In this document: positions 20,301 through 29,400 of the stretch, piece by piece
Position numbering within the stretch: position 1 is the first letter of the stretch
Layout of the letters: the number at the start of each line of letters is the position of its first letter
NCBI GenBank assembly: GCA_001910725.1
Contig: MJGA01000005.1
Span: 1,302,001-1,366,000 of the forward strand
Source of the DNA: Phanerodontia chrysosporium
Taxonomy: Eukaryota > Basidiomycota > Agaricomycetes > Polyporales > Phanerochaetaceae
Direction of reading: 5' to 3'
DNA length: 64,000 bases
Made by a program: the position numbers and the translations under genes
The notes under the pieces: model-generated
The model's database searches: none
Seen by the model: the letters and a program-made list of their open reading frames with translations, nothing else
What the model was told of the DNA's origin: nothing

Positions 20301-21031
20301 TCATTCTCGATCGGGGACATGGGGTAGACCTTCGATTTGATCGATGCTAGGGCGTCCGGAACGAGATCTATCGCGTGGTCCCAGGGCTGATGCTTCGGGA
20401 GGCGGTGTGATTCTTCTTCAGAGAACACCTTCTTGTGTCGGTGGTACTCTTTGGGAACCAGCTCTTCAAACGTCTTGGCGTACTTCTCGCGATTGGCTTC
20501 GACAGCGATCGCTTGCGAGTAAGTGTAGCCAGCGAGGATCCAGACTTCGTCCTTGGCGTCCTCAACAATGCCTGCTCGAAGCCATTCGCGGCGTTCGGAG
20601 CGGTTGGCGTCAATCTGATGGATACCGAAAACCGGGGTGTCCTCTGCTCCGCCGCGGAGCTGAAACTGGACATCTCCCGTTTCCCAGTCGATGTTCGGAT
20701 TCCATTTCTTGAGCCACGGAAGTCCGAGGATGACGTCCTCCGGACCGATGTTCGTGACGAGAAACTCTTCCTTAAACGTGTAAGAACCCACAGTGAGCTG
20801 GAGTCTGGCACGATGCGTGATAGATCCTGCTTCATTCTTGGTTCCGTCGATGTTGTACAGTGTGATTTCCTTCTTGAGTGGTACCGTGAGGATCTTATGC
20901 TGTTTACAGAAATCCTCGTGGATGAATAGCGAAGTCGCACCGGAGTCAATCATTGCAGGCGTGCGAATAGTTTTATTGAGTCCGGTGAGCTTTACAGGTA
21001 CACGGTAATGGTTCGAGAAGGGGTCTAACAC
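17396..21031 (-). CDS. Element B Pol: protease, RT, RNase H, integrase, chromodomain
   Basis: 1211 residues, a complete chromovirus Pol. The protease has IDSGATS near residue 27 and a later LGLPWL motif. RT has KLRFIQDYRKLN, the FGLCNSPATFQ box, and the catalytic YLDD near residue 383. RNase H follows (VETDASGYATGG; EIWDREMLA; TDHQNL). The integrase zinc finger is GHPGKHT..CDQCQRYK. The integrase core has VDLI, FSDRGPQF and GNGKVERKNQE (D, D, E). A GPY/F module follows (KLGPRQLGPFKV). A C-terminal chromodomain lies around residues 1100-1155 (EYVVEKVLDSR; YKVRWKGY; TWE), which in this lineage guides integration to H3K9-methylated chromatin. The start is 116 nt after the gag stop in a different frame, so translation as a separate ORF or by reinitiation is likely. 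Confidence 0.96.
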   Translation of the reverse strand: MLDPFSNHYRVPVKLTGLNKTIRTPAMIDSGATSLFIHEDFCKQHKILTVPLKKEITLYNIDGTKNEAGSITHRARLQLTVGSYTFKEEFLVTNIGPEDVILGLPWLKKWNPNIDWETGDVQFQLRGGAEDTPVFGIHQIDANRSERREWLRAGIVEDAKDEVWILAGYTYSQAIAVEANREKYAKTFEELVPKEYHRHKKVFSEEESHRLPKHQPWDHAIDLVPDALASIKSKVYPMSPIENEELQRFIDDALAKGYIVPSKSPIASPVFFIKKKDGKLRFIQDYRKLNDITVKNRYPLPLASDIIGKLQGAKIFTKFDVRWGYNNVRIKEGDEWKAAFVTNRGLFEPRVMYFGLCNSPATFQALMNHIFADLIAESKVAVYLDDILIWSNDLASHRKIVHEVLARLAKYDLYLRPEKCEFERSEIEYLGLLISEGQVGMDPGKVKAVAEWPTPKNLKDVRGFVGFANFYRRFIKDFSKICRPLHDLTKKDTPFNWGPAQAEAFETLKRAFTTQPVLAMWSIDRPTRVETDASGYATGGVIAQRNPEDGLWHPIAYRSQTMSPAERNYEIWDREMLAIIEALKDWRQFLEGLPEPFEIWTDHQNLQYWKTAQNLTRRQARWASYLAEYDFRIIHRPGKTHLLADPLSRPSSLHVSDEEDNRSQIVLKPELFKIAATVAFANPSPLEKRIRDCSEKEKEVADALQTLRTKGPRKLRNGVLEWEEDNGLLYYHGKVYVPNSAALRNDVIKSCHDAPTAGHPGKHTTLELVSRYYWWPRISADVSRYMLGCDQCQRYKSAPHPKATLQPHDVPSGPWEHVGVDLITQLPRDAKTKKDSIAVYVDHYSDQCHLVPVDSTITAAGMGDVHYTDIFRLHGLPRKIFSDRGPQFAAQYMRALYKRLGIATGLTTAYHPEGNGKVERKNQEVEKFLRLFVSQRQDDWVDWLPMAEFTLNSHVSSATERTPFEIVYGYTPDFTIPAGKHTKVPALDERLDRMAHVRKEAEAALRLTKARMKEEYEAAKKRAHSFKVGDQVWLSTKDLSIDQPSPKLGPRQLGPFKVLEKIGDLDYRLKLPSWLKIHPVFHVNRLSPWHDQGVETPLPPKPVKVAGEEEYVVEKVLDSRIYRRQLQYKVRWKGYGQAGDTWEKADNLKHAKALVNKFHRENPEAPRKLAATAFEALAASFRPFVTEVDVSHLSASDRAKADLDWEEGRHI

Positions 21032-21147
21032 TGATATCGTACATGAGCGGATGACGTCAGAAATGTCCTGTGGTTCTAGCGAAGGCGCCGGAGTTGAATC
21101 CGGGCTTGACGAAATGGGGACCGACGATGCGGCGTCACTCCGGCCCC

Positions 21148-22398
21148 TTAAGCAAAACCCCCGAGCTGCTTTTGTATCAGGGCCAGCTGATCACGGAGGG
21201 CGGCGATAGCGGCGCTCTGGTCGTCGGACGAGCTGCCGGAAGACGAGGAGGCCGGAGACGAGGAGTCCTGTGACGAGGTATCCGAAGACGAGGCGCGGAC
21301 GGCGGCGGTAGCGGGGGCAGTTCTCGGCTTGCCCTCGAGGCGAGCGCGACAGACGCGGGACCAGTGGCCCTTCTTGCCACAGTGGTTGCAAACCGAGTCG
21401 CGGTGAACAGGGTCCGTGGACTTGTGGGACTTGGAGCCGCAGACCTTGCAGCGATCCTTCATGACAGCGTCGAACTGGCGCTTGAGATCCGTACCGGTGA
21501 GACCCTTAAACAGCTCGTCGATATTCGAGGCATCGATGTCCATCGCGCTCGGGTCGCGGAAGGCGCGCGTTGACGAGCTAGCCGGAGTTGAGGACGCCTT
21601 GCCCTGCTGCGCCAAGAGATCTTGCGAGAGCTTGTCCTTCGACCGATCGACGGCGAAACCTGCGTTCTTGAGCTCGTCGTATGTCTCGGGGCCTTTGCCG
21701 GTGCTGGGGTTGACCATGTACGAGATCCGCTCGAGATAGTCCTTGTTGAACTTCGTCCGTAGCCGGGCTGCCAGATCCTCCGAGGTGAGCTTCGTGCGGC
21801 CAGCGAGGGATTGGAACTCCGCGAAGAACTCCGCGAACCGACGATTGCCTTGCGTGCACGCCTGTAGCTTGCTGAGGGCCTCGGCCTTCTCGTCGACGGG
21901 CTCGAACCGGTTCTTGAAAGCCTCCCAGAATTGGGCGCGAGAACCTCCGAACAACTGAGTGCCGTCTGCCGCTTGCTCGATGTACTGCCGTGCCCATTCG
22001 GCGGCTTCGTCCTGCATGAAGGAGAGGGCGCCAACGATCCATTTCTGGCCGTCTACCATGATCTGTCCGGTGTTGGGGTCGCGTTCGAGGTTGCCGTTGA
22101 CGTCGCGCTTGCCGAACTTCTCCGGCTGTCCGTCGGCGTAGATGCGGTAGGCGGCGCGGAAGAGACGGGCCGTGTCGGAACCTTTCCCCTTGAATGGGAC
22201 GGGCTTCTCGACGAAGGGCAGTTCCTTGTTGGCGTTGACCGTAGCGTTGACCGTTGTCCGATTGGCACCAATAGTCTGGGCCAGAGTGTTAACCGTGTGG
22301 GTGAGCTGCGTCATAGCCTGGGCCATTTGCAGGAGGGCAGCAGAAACGGGGTCGGGAGGCGCCGGACCGGGCGGCGCTCCGCCGGGAGTGCTCGACAT
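21148..22398 (-). CDS. Element B Gag
   Basis: 416 residues. A Pro-rich N-terminus is followed by a short helical segment and a retrotransposon Gag core (about 70-270; PVPFKGKGSDTARLFRAAYRIYADG; WARQYIEQ; FWEAFKNRFEPVDEKAEA). It ends with two Cys/His clusters, CKVCGSKSHKS and a canonical CCHC knuckle CNHCGKKGHWSRVC, then a Ser-rich tail and a short helix. It forms the virus-like particle and binds genomic RNA. Length and layout are typical for fungal chromoviruses. No protease is fused here; it lies in Pol. Confidence 0.95.
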   Translation of the reverse strand: MSSTPGGAPPGPAPPDPVSAALLQMAQAMTQLTHTVNTLAQTIGANRTTVNATVNANKELPFVEKPVPFKGKGSDTARLFRAAYRIYADGQPEKFGKRDVNGNLERDPNTGQIMVDGQKWIVGALSFMQDEAAEWARQYIEQAADGTQLFGGSRAQFWEAFKNRFEPVDEKAEALSKLQACTQGNRRFAEFFAEFQSLAGRTKLTSEDLAARLRTKFNKDYLERISYMVNPSTGKGPETYDELKNAGFAVDRSKDKLSQDLLAQQGKASSTPASSSTRAFRDPSAMDIDASNIDELFKGLTGTDLKRQFDAVMKDRCKVCGSKSHKSTDPVHRDSVCNHCGKKGHWSRVCRARLEGKPRTAPATAAVRASSSDTSSQDSSSPASSSSGSSSDDQSAAIAALRDQLALIQKQLGGFA

Positions 22399-22828
22399 AT
22401 TGGGGGGACGGGGAGTGTTGGCTCCTGAGTGAGCGCGGGAGAGATCGAGGGGCGAAGGGACTGGTTCGTGATCGGAGAGGACGGAGCCGAGCGATGTCTC
22501 AGGAGACGAGTGGTGGCTGCTGTCCGGGGGACTGTGATCGGGGGTATTCGGGGTAGTAGCAGAGGCGCGGGCGAATTCTAGCCGCTGCGCAAAACGAGGG
22601 CGCTCGAATTGTGTTTCTCGGTCGCTAGGCGGAACCGGGAGTAGCGGAGGGGCGGTCTCTCGATGAGGGCAGGGCTGCTGACTGCACTCTCTGACTTCTC
22701 GAGACCCGTTGTTCTCCTCGACGTGGAGATCAGCGGCACCAGTGACACCGTTCTCTGTGGTTCGCCCGAAGAGGTGCAGACAATTCGAACAATCGAAATC
22801 CAGATCGACAGAGAATATATTTTATGCA

Positions 22829-23518
22829 CTAATCGAAATAACCAGCCTCGTACACGATGTTCAACTGTCCCACGATGCGGCGGAAGTTTCGCCTTAAACC
22901 GACGAACGAAATGTCACCAATTTGAGCAAGACCGAGCTCGTATTGGTGCCACTCCTTAAACGTGGTGGTGGGGGCGAGACGACTGAGTTCGGCGCGGATC
23001 TGGCGGAGTCGCTCGAACAGGAGGTGGAAGTGGTGGGCGTGGTCGCTGTTGACGATGAGGAGCAGATCGACCTCCTCGATGGCCTTGAGACGCTTGATAG
23101 TCGCGTCGAGCTTGGGCGTGAAGATGTTGACGAGGTCGGTGGGGGAGTACTTCGGAATGTCGATACCGACGGGCTTGCGGGCGATGGGCTCGTATGTCGG
23201 GGCGGCGCTGAGGCGCTCTGCCAAACTGAGCTTAGAGGAGGAGGCGGCTACGGCGGCCTGGGCTTCTTGCGCCTCTCGTTGGCGCTGCTCGCGGATGCGG
23301 TTGCCTACGCGTTGTTCGGCCTCACGAGCCTCGCGAACGGCAGTCCAGTTGATGGAGGGGACAGAGGGCGGAGGCTGGGGGAGCGTGGACACGTACTTGA
23401 CGACCGCCTTGACTTTGCGGTCCGTCCACTTGACGGGGTTACCGGCCTCGCGACGACGTTGGAGGCGGTCGAAGATGCGCTGGGGGATGTGGTCCTTGAG
23501 CCGGATGTCTTTCGGCAC
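22829..23518 (-). CDS. Element B ORF0, unknown protein upstream of gag
   Basis: 229 codons between the 5' LTR and gag, the first ATG-led ORF of substance on the predicted RNA. I do not recognise it. The N-terminus is basic (LKDHIPQRIFDRLQRRREAG). The middle is a long Arg/Glu/Ala helix (EAREAEQRVGNRIREQRQRE) with coiled-coil character. The C-terminal 110 residues are a compact mixed helix region (FTPKLDATIKRLKAIEEVDLLLI). It ends 430 nt before the gag ATG. It might be a distinct leader protein or a 5' exon joined to gag. I see nothing that ties it to protease, nuclease or envelope families. Confidence 0.55.
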   Translation of the reverse strand: MPKDIRLKDHIPQRIFDRLQRRREAGNPVKWTDRKVKAVVKYVSTLPQPPPSVPSINWTAVREAREAEQRVGNRIREQRQREAQEAQAAVAASSSKLSLAERLSAAPTYEPIARKPVGIDIPKYSPTDLVNIFTPKLDATIKRLKAIEEVDLLLIVNSDHAHHFHLLFERLRQIRAELSRLAPTTTFKEWHQYELGLAQIGDISFVGLRRNFRRIVGQLNIVYEAGYFD

Positions 23519-23660
23519 TGCAAAGCAAGGACCTTAGCAACGTGTACGGAGTGAGCAGGCTGCTCGACTACGACGTACTCGCTTTAAACGGTGGGGATAA
23601 ACTTTTTTTAAACGGGTTTGGGGGAGCGGTAGGGAAGGAATTGCCTAGGGCACCCAAAAG

Positions 23661-23670
23661 ATCTCGACCT
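23661..23670 (-). other. Self-complementary primer-binding site of element B
   Basis: On the element strand, AGGTCGAGAT lies two bases after the 5' LTR. It is the exact reverse complement of ATCTCGACCT, which begins 34 nt downstream of the LTR TATA box (23863 to 23854). This is the arrangement of Tf1/sushi-type elements, where the folded 5' end of the RNA itself primes reverse transcription. No TGG-type tRNA site is seen at the LTR edge. Confidence 0.7.
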
Positions 23671-23672
23671 AA

Positions 23673-24366
23673 TGTCGCGGAGCTGAGGCTCAACGCTACA
23701 CGAGGGAGGACGGATGGGGACGACGACGACTGGGCGCAGCGGAGCGAGTCACGCGGCGACGCACAACTTATGCAGCTGTCCGTATTGACCAAGATAACAT
23801 TAGCAGACTATTCTACTATACAAGCTGGGGCTTACCTGTCCGTATTGACCAAGAGGTCGAGATGACGGACAGGAGCGAGGAGTGCTACCCTTATATACTA
23901 CAGAGTCTTTAGGGCAGGCTGTACGATTACCTAAGCTGATGGGCAGTGCTTGGCATAGCCGGCGAGGCTGCGACGCGGGCTGCGCGGCGAGGCTGTGCGG
24001 GGGCTATGTCACGAGGCTGTGTCAGCTGGCAGTGTCCGAGGCTGCGTCGGACCGAGGCTGTGTCATGGGGATGATCAGCTCGGCGAGCCTCGGCGAGGGG
24101 AGTCATCAGGGATGACAGTGCCTCCTCGGCGATCCGGGGAACCGGTTGCAGGGCAGACCGGTGATCCGGGCAGTGTCTGAGCGCGCAGCGGGATGCGCTG
24201 GCGTCTAGGGGTGATGCGCCATCAGGGCGCTGGCGCTGAGTGGCCAGGCGCTGAGTGTGGGCGGCTAGGACTCCAGACGGCGCGAGGGCTGCTCGCCGGT
24301 TGGATTAATCGAGGAAAATAGCTGAAAATCGGCGAAAAATAGGGCTGCGCCGTCACATCCGTGACA
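23673..24366 (-). repeat. Element B 5' LTR
   Basis: 694 bp, matching 16664-17357. On the minus strand a TATATAA box at 23897-23891 is placed to start RNA near 23863. The transcribed part contains a direct repeat of CTTGGTCAATACGGACAG, 61 bp apart. The flanking GTTGG is at 24367-24371. Confidence 0.96.
23891..23897 (-). promoter_or_regulatory. TATA box of element B 5' LTR
   Basis: TATATAA on the minus strand. The RNA start expected about 30-35 nt downstream coincides with the ten bases complementary to the primer-binding site, which supports both calls. Confidence 0.7.
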
Positions 24367-24371
24367 GTTGG

Positions 24372-25251
24372 ACAAGTTGTCACTGATAATGGCAAGGAAG
24401 TGGAAGCAGCTTTTAGCGAGCTTATGGATCGATTTGGCGTACCTCAGATTCGAATATCTGCTTACAACTCCAAAGCAAATGGAGTGGTGGAACGAGGTCA
24501 CTTCATCATACGCGAATCCATTGTCAAGGCATGTAATGGCAAGGTTTCAGACTGGCCTAAGCATGTTTGCCACGCCTTCTTTGCAGACAGGATAACTGTA
24601 AGGCGACAGACAGGCTACTCCCCCTTCTATTTGCTTCATGGAACAGATCCAGTCCTGCCCTTTGACCTTACAGAGGCTACCTTTATGATGGACGGCTACA
24701 AACGCGGCATGAGCTCAGTAGAATTACTAGCTTTACGTTTACGTCAGTTACAAAAGCGCCCTGAAGACTTGTCAAAGGCAGCAGAAGTCTTAGCTAAGCA
24801 TAGGTTCAAAGCAAAAGAACAATTTGAACATCGATATCGAACTCGACTTATACGCGAATCATATCCACCTGGTACCTTAGTGCTACTGCGTAACAAAGCA
24901 ATAGAGGCTACTTTGGAACGTAAGCATAAGGATAGGTATTTAGGACCATATGAGGTGGTACGACGAACAAGAAACGGAGCATACATCCTACAAGAGCTGG
25001 ATGGTACAGTTTGGCGACAAGCCATAGCGGCCTTTAGACTCATACCCTATGTGTCCAGGTCAAGCGAGTATCTTGAGGCAATAATGGAGCAGCTCCATGA
25101 TAATGCTGAGGATGAGAGCTCAGGCACAGATCCTTGGTTTTCTGATAGTGAAAGGGAATATAGTTCTGGTAAATCTGCTGAGAGCTCTGTAAACCAGGAC
25201 TCCTCCTTTGAAGGCAGCGAATCAGACTCATATTCACCCTCATCATTTTAG
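24372..25251 (+). CDS. Element A Pol, 3' part: rest of integrase
   Basis: Continues the integrase cut at 16663. After one GTTGG copy is discounted, codons GTT and GGA rejoin and the frame is unbroken. It holds the second and third integrase acidic residues (VVTDNGKEVE and SKANGVVERGH), then a C-terminal region (GTLVLLRNKAIEATLERKHKDRYLGPYEV) resembling the GPY/F module, and an acidic Ser-rich tail. The stop is 44 nt before the 3' LTR. There is no chromodomain. The long distance to the ATG makes this fragment a separated piece, not an independent gene. Confidence 0.93.
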
Positions 25252-25280
25252 AAACGGCCAACTGGGGACAGTTGAAACTT

Positions 25281-25295
25281 CAAGCGACCCCCGGA
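25281..25295 (+). other. 3'-terminal motif of element A at the plus-strand primer position
   Basis: CAAGCGACCCCCGGA directly abuts the 3' LTR. It is not a polypurine run, so the plus-strand primer of this element is atypical or lies slightly upstream (GGGGA at 25264-25268). An identical 15-mer lies inside the element at 13602-13616. Confidence 0.55.
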
Positions 25296-26498
25296 TATCA
25301 TGCATCAAACATGTTTGATACAAGATATGGATGAATAGAGTCTAATTCACTGCTCAAAGACGAGCGCGAGAGAACAGGGACATTCTGGGATAGGCCAGAG
25401 GCCCAGGCTTTAGACGACAAATACCATGACAAATGCTCACCAAGCATTGTACTTCAGGCATGCCCTGGGAGGCCCAGGCTTTAGACGACAAATACCATGA
25501 CAAATGCTCACCAAGCATTGTACGTTAGGCACACCCTGGAAGGTAAAAGAAGAGAGTAGAATGTGATGGAAAGTTCTGGAAAAGCTTGGAAAGCGATACC
25601 CTGCTGGGAGCCAGGGAGATGGAAAGCACCAGAATACGATGGAATTTAAGAGAATAACGTAGAATACTCTAGAATAGCTTAGTCATACACTAATTTCACA
25701 TCTCAGGAAAGGTATATAAACCCCCCTGAATGTGCCAGGAAATACAAGGCCCACGTTACTAGCTCTTTCTTTAGTACTGTGATCACCTTCACGTGTTTTG
25801 TGTTTACGTTCAACGTTGTTTACGGTGTCAGCACTCTAAGCTTGGTTAAATCCCAAGTAGAGTGTGGTGTCTGGTATTCTAGTCTGGCTATACGTTGCCC
25901 AGTGTCGAATACCTGTGCTGTTGTCTTACGTTGTTCGGTGTTGTGTTCTAAGCTTGGTTAAATCCCAAGTAGAGCACTGTTGTTGTTGTTTGGTGTTACG
26001 CTCTAAGCTTGGTTAAATCCCAGGTAGAGTGTAGTTGTTGTTGTTGTTGTTGTTGTTTGGTGTTACGCTCTAAGCTTGGTTAAATCCCAAGTAGAGTGTT
26101 GTTGTTGTTGTTGTTTGGAGTTGCGCTCTAGCCTGGTTTAATCCCTGGTAGAGTGTTGGTGTTTGATGCTCTAGGCTTGGTTAAATCCCAAGTAGAGTAT
26201 CTGTGTTGGTGTTTATGTTGTTTGGTGTTTTCCGGCAAAGTGGTCAAGCAGACAGGCTTTTCCTTTTGCTGTGTGTTTAAGGTCCTGCTACAAAACGGCT
26301 TGTAGTTTGATCTTACCCCAGGCGTCACCCCACCCTTACCATCTTCTCACACATCCTTGAACCCCCTTCCACCTCTGTAATTTCTCCCACGAACGCCCGA
26401 GGCAGAAGCTGACCAAAGATAAGTCCGCCTAACTCGGTTCCTCGATTCAAACACTACTCCTGCAAGCTAAGGAGGTTTGAACAGGATCAACCACGACA
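25296..26498 (+). repeat. Element A 3' LTR
   Basis: 1203 bp. It matches 2600-3731 apart from a second copy of a 71-bp unit (25401-25471 and 25472-25542; the copies differ at several positions) and one T/C difference near 26371. It carries the same terminal palindrome (25304-25319), TATA box and hairpin array. It is followed by the ACGG target duplication at 26499-26502. Confidence 0.95.
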
Positions 26499-29400
26499 AC
26501 GGCATGCAAAGATTGACGATGCAGCGCCAACGTTATCGACGAATATGTTCCACGTGAACGAGAAATCGTCCCGCGCGCGAAGCGTCTCAGCGGCATGGCT
26601 GGTGTCCCAAGCAGACCATTCGCGGAACAGGGCACTTGTGCCACGTTCCAGCGCGATCATTTCGGCATCGAAGACGGTGACCCGTCCGCACGCGCGGCTC
26701 CCTTCCGTGACAGGGGTGGACGGGGCTGGCGGCCGCCACACAGCCCATGCCGCGCCCGTCGCGCGGGGGGACCAGACGGTGCACCATCGGGCGCAGCCGC
26801 TGGGCGGGCAGCATTGCACGCCGAGCCGTCAGTGACCAATGTGAGAGACAGGGGGTCCTGTACTGCTGCGGTGACGACCGGGACGTAGGCGTCATTGAAC
26901 CAGGCCACGAAGGCCGGGTCCGATGCACTCTTCCCCGGGATGGACGCCCGGTCCTCCGGGCGAACGAAATGCAGGGTGAGCTGCCCGTTGTCGCCGAAAC
27001 GGTCGAACAAACGGAACCCGGGTAGCGCCATAGCACTGGTAGCGTTAAACCGCTCGTCGCAGGTCGGGAGGGTGCGGTGAATCCACGTTAGCGGCGAGGG
27101 CCGGTGGTGCGCGCGGGGGGGTGGCCGATGCGGCTGCAGGTCCACGGCACCTTGCATGACGCCGCGGTCGAACTTCGTGCGATGCCGGTTGCGCAGATAG
27201 ATCTGCGGATCCAGATTATGGGCATTCGGCGTCCAGATCTCGGGGAGGTACGCGCGGAGGGGGTGCCCGAGATGTAAGGTGTGCACGCGCAGGCACGCGC
27301 GGTGCATGAACTTGTTGATTTGTTCGCGGACAGGCAGTAGCCCCGCGAACATGTCGAGCGCGCCGACAGGCGTGGTCCGGAAAGCGCCGCAGATCCATCG
27401 CGCCGCTCGCGACTGGGCCTTCTGCATCTCCAGCGCCGCATACTTCTTCCGAGTCCACCTTGGGTCCCACCAGAGTTGAACCCCATAGCACATGACCGGG
27501 AGTACGTTGGCAATGTACAGCCTTCGCTTGTCCTGCGGGGTCAGGCCGCGCACGGAATTGCCAAGCATGCGCAGGCTGGTTACCGTGCTGCACGCCTTTA
27601 CGCAGTAGTGTCTGATGTGCCCCCGGAAGGAGAGCTTCGGGTCGAGGAAGAACCCCAGGTACCGCACGAGCGGCTTAGGCCAGACGATGGTCTCACGGGC
27701 AGGGGTGCGTACCGTGACAGGCGGCCTGAGGGGACTATCACCGGGCCAGTCGCGCCACGCCTTGCGGCCGCGTCTAAAGTAAATGAGCTCGGTCTTGGAC
27801 GCTTCAATGGACAGCCCGACCCGGGCGAGCGTCCGAGTGAGGGCTTCAACAGCGTACTCGAGCTTCTCTGCGTTGACGTCCGCCATGGTGCGATGGGCAG
27901 GCACCTCGCTCTTCCGGGAAAAGACGTGAATGAGCCCGTCATCAACATAAAACTGGAGCGTAGTGCCTGGGAATTGCGCGTTAATCGTGGTCTCGACAGC
28001 GCGGACGACAGGGGCCAAGTACAAGTTGGCGAGCACGGGAGATAGTGCCGAGCCTTGACCCACCCCCGTGCGCATCGCAGCCGGGGACGTGCGCACACCG
28101 TTGAAAAGGAAGGTGGTGTCACGGCCCCGCAAATAGTCCTCAAAGAAGTCTACCAGGAAAGAACTGAACCCCTGCCGCCGCAGGATGCCGCACAGCATGG
28201 TGTGGTTGATGGACGGGTAGAATTGTGCGACGTCCACGAGGACCGCTGCGCTCTCCATCCCCTGGTTCCAAGCCTCGGTGACGAGGTGAACAACGCTCAT
28301 GCCGGCGTCCGTTGTGCTGTGCTGCATCGTGCCGCCAAACTGGCCGGGGTGCATGACGCCGGCTGCCTGGGCAAGGGCCTGCATCTGGCGAGCTAGAACC
28401 TTCTCCATGAGCTTCCCAAGACAGTTGAGCAGCACGATGGGCCGGTAGGCCTTCGGGACGGAGTAGTCGGGCTTGCCCGGCTTGGGGATCACGACCGTGT
28501 GAGAGCCCTTGAAAAGGGCGGGGAAAGTGCGCCAGCGCACACAAGCCTCGAACAGCACCGCGACGCGGGAGAGGAGGGGGACAGCTGCACAGGCAAGGGT
28601 GCCATCGTCGTTAAATCGGGCGTTATCATCACGGATGATGCGCTTGAGCCAAAACCACCCGATGCCGTCAGGGCCAGGGGCGGACGCGTTGCTAGAGGCC
28701 TGCAGGGCCTCAGCAACCTGCAAGCCGCTGAACGCCGCCCGGCCCAAAGGCGCACGGGCCTCCATGTCCTCAAGGAAGGACGAGTCCACGCCGTGTTCCT
28801 CGGCGGGCGTGAATTGTTCCTGCAGGAGCGCGGCAAGGCCATCAGGGTCAACCACAGGCTCGCCATCGGCGTCCCGAAGGGCCATGTTTGCAGCCTGCCT
28901 CCGCGGCTGGGTCCATGGCACCGCGTCCCAGATTCGGCGCGAGTCCATGCGCGCGAGCTGTCCATCAAAGAACTCTCGTTTCGCGCGCCGCATCGCACCC
29001 CGCTTCCGGCCATGAATGGTCTCGCATTCGGCCTGGAGCGCATGGATACCCTCCGTGGTACGGGTGATGGTGTGAGCTAGATCATCCGGGGGGTTGCCCT
29101 CGCGCTCGGCACGGTACGCGGCGTCGCGCTCCCGTTTGAGTTCTCGCATGCGCCGTTGGCACGCTCGGAACGCCTCATGGTGCACCGAACACTCCGCCGT
29201 CCACCAGGACTTGGACCGTGCACAGGGATTGCTGAGCGAGGAATGCGCCTGCCAGGCATCGCGGAAACCGTCCCCCACGTGTGCCGCCGCCGCAGCGACG
29301 TCATTCGCCGAGGTGTACTCGTCGAGCGAGTCAGGCAGGAGGCGCAGGACGTCTTGGCATGCGGCGACGAACCGCACGCCAGCAGCGCTGTCACGGGCAA

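Larger units (their letters stand above)
16664..24366 (-). mobile_element. Chromodomain Ty3/gypsy element B
   Basis: A 7703-bp LTR retrotransposon on the minus strand, inserted in the integrase gene of element A. The two LTRs are 694 bp each with no difference that I can see, in the form TGTC..GACA. It is flanked by GTTGG (16659-16663 and 24367-24371). In transcription order: LTR, self-complementary primer site, 229-codon ORF0, gag, pol with a C-terminal chromodomain, polypurine tract, LTR. The chromodomain and polymerase place it in the chromovirus lineage. All ORFs are open, so it looks like a recent and possibly competent copy. Confidence 0.96.
2600..26498 (+). mobile_element. Giant Ty3/gypsy element A with extra ORFs
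   Basis: An LTR retrotransposon on the plus strand inserted in the LINE RNase H. The LTRs (1132 and 1203 bp) differ by one 71-bp repeat unit and about one substitution. Subtracting nested element B and one GTTGG copy leaves about 16.2 kb, two to three times the usual size of a fungal gypsy element. The order is LTR, tRNA-type primer site, gag-protease (3782-7828), a 575-codon ORF (7825-9552), an 1101-codon ORF (9575-12880), then a pol ORF with reverse transcriptase, RNase H and integrase (13017-16663 plus 24372-25251), LTR. RT-RNaseH-IN order places it in Ty3/gypsy. I see no chromodomain. The two middle ORFs have no recognisable retroelement domain. Confidence 0.92.

Noticed and set aside
17402..22432. 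Plus-strand ORFs opposite element B gag-pol
   Set aside because: These are shadows of the well-supported minus-strand polyproteins.
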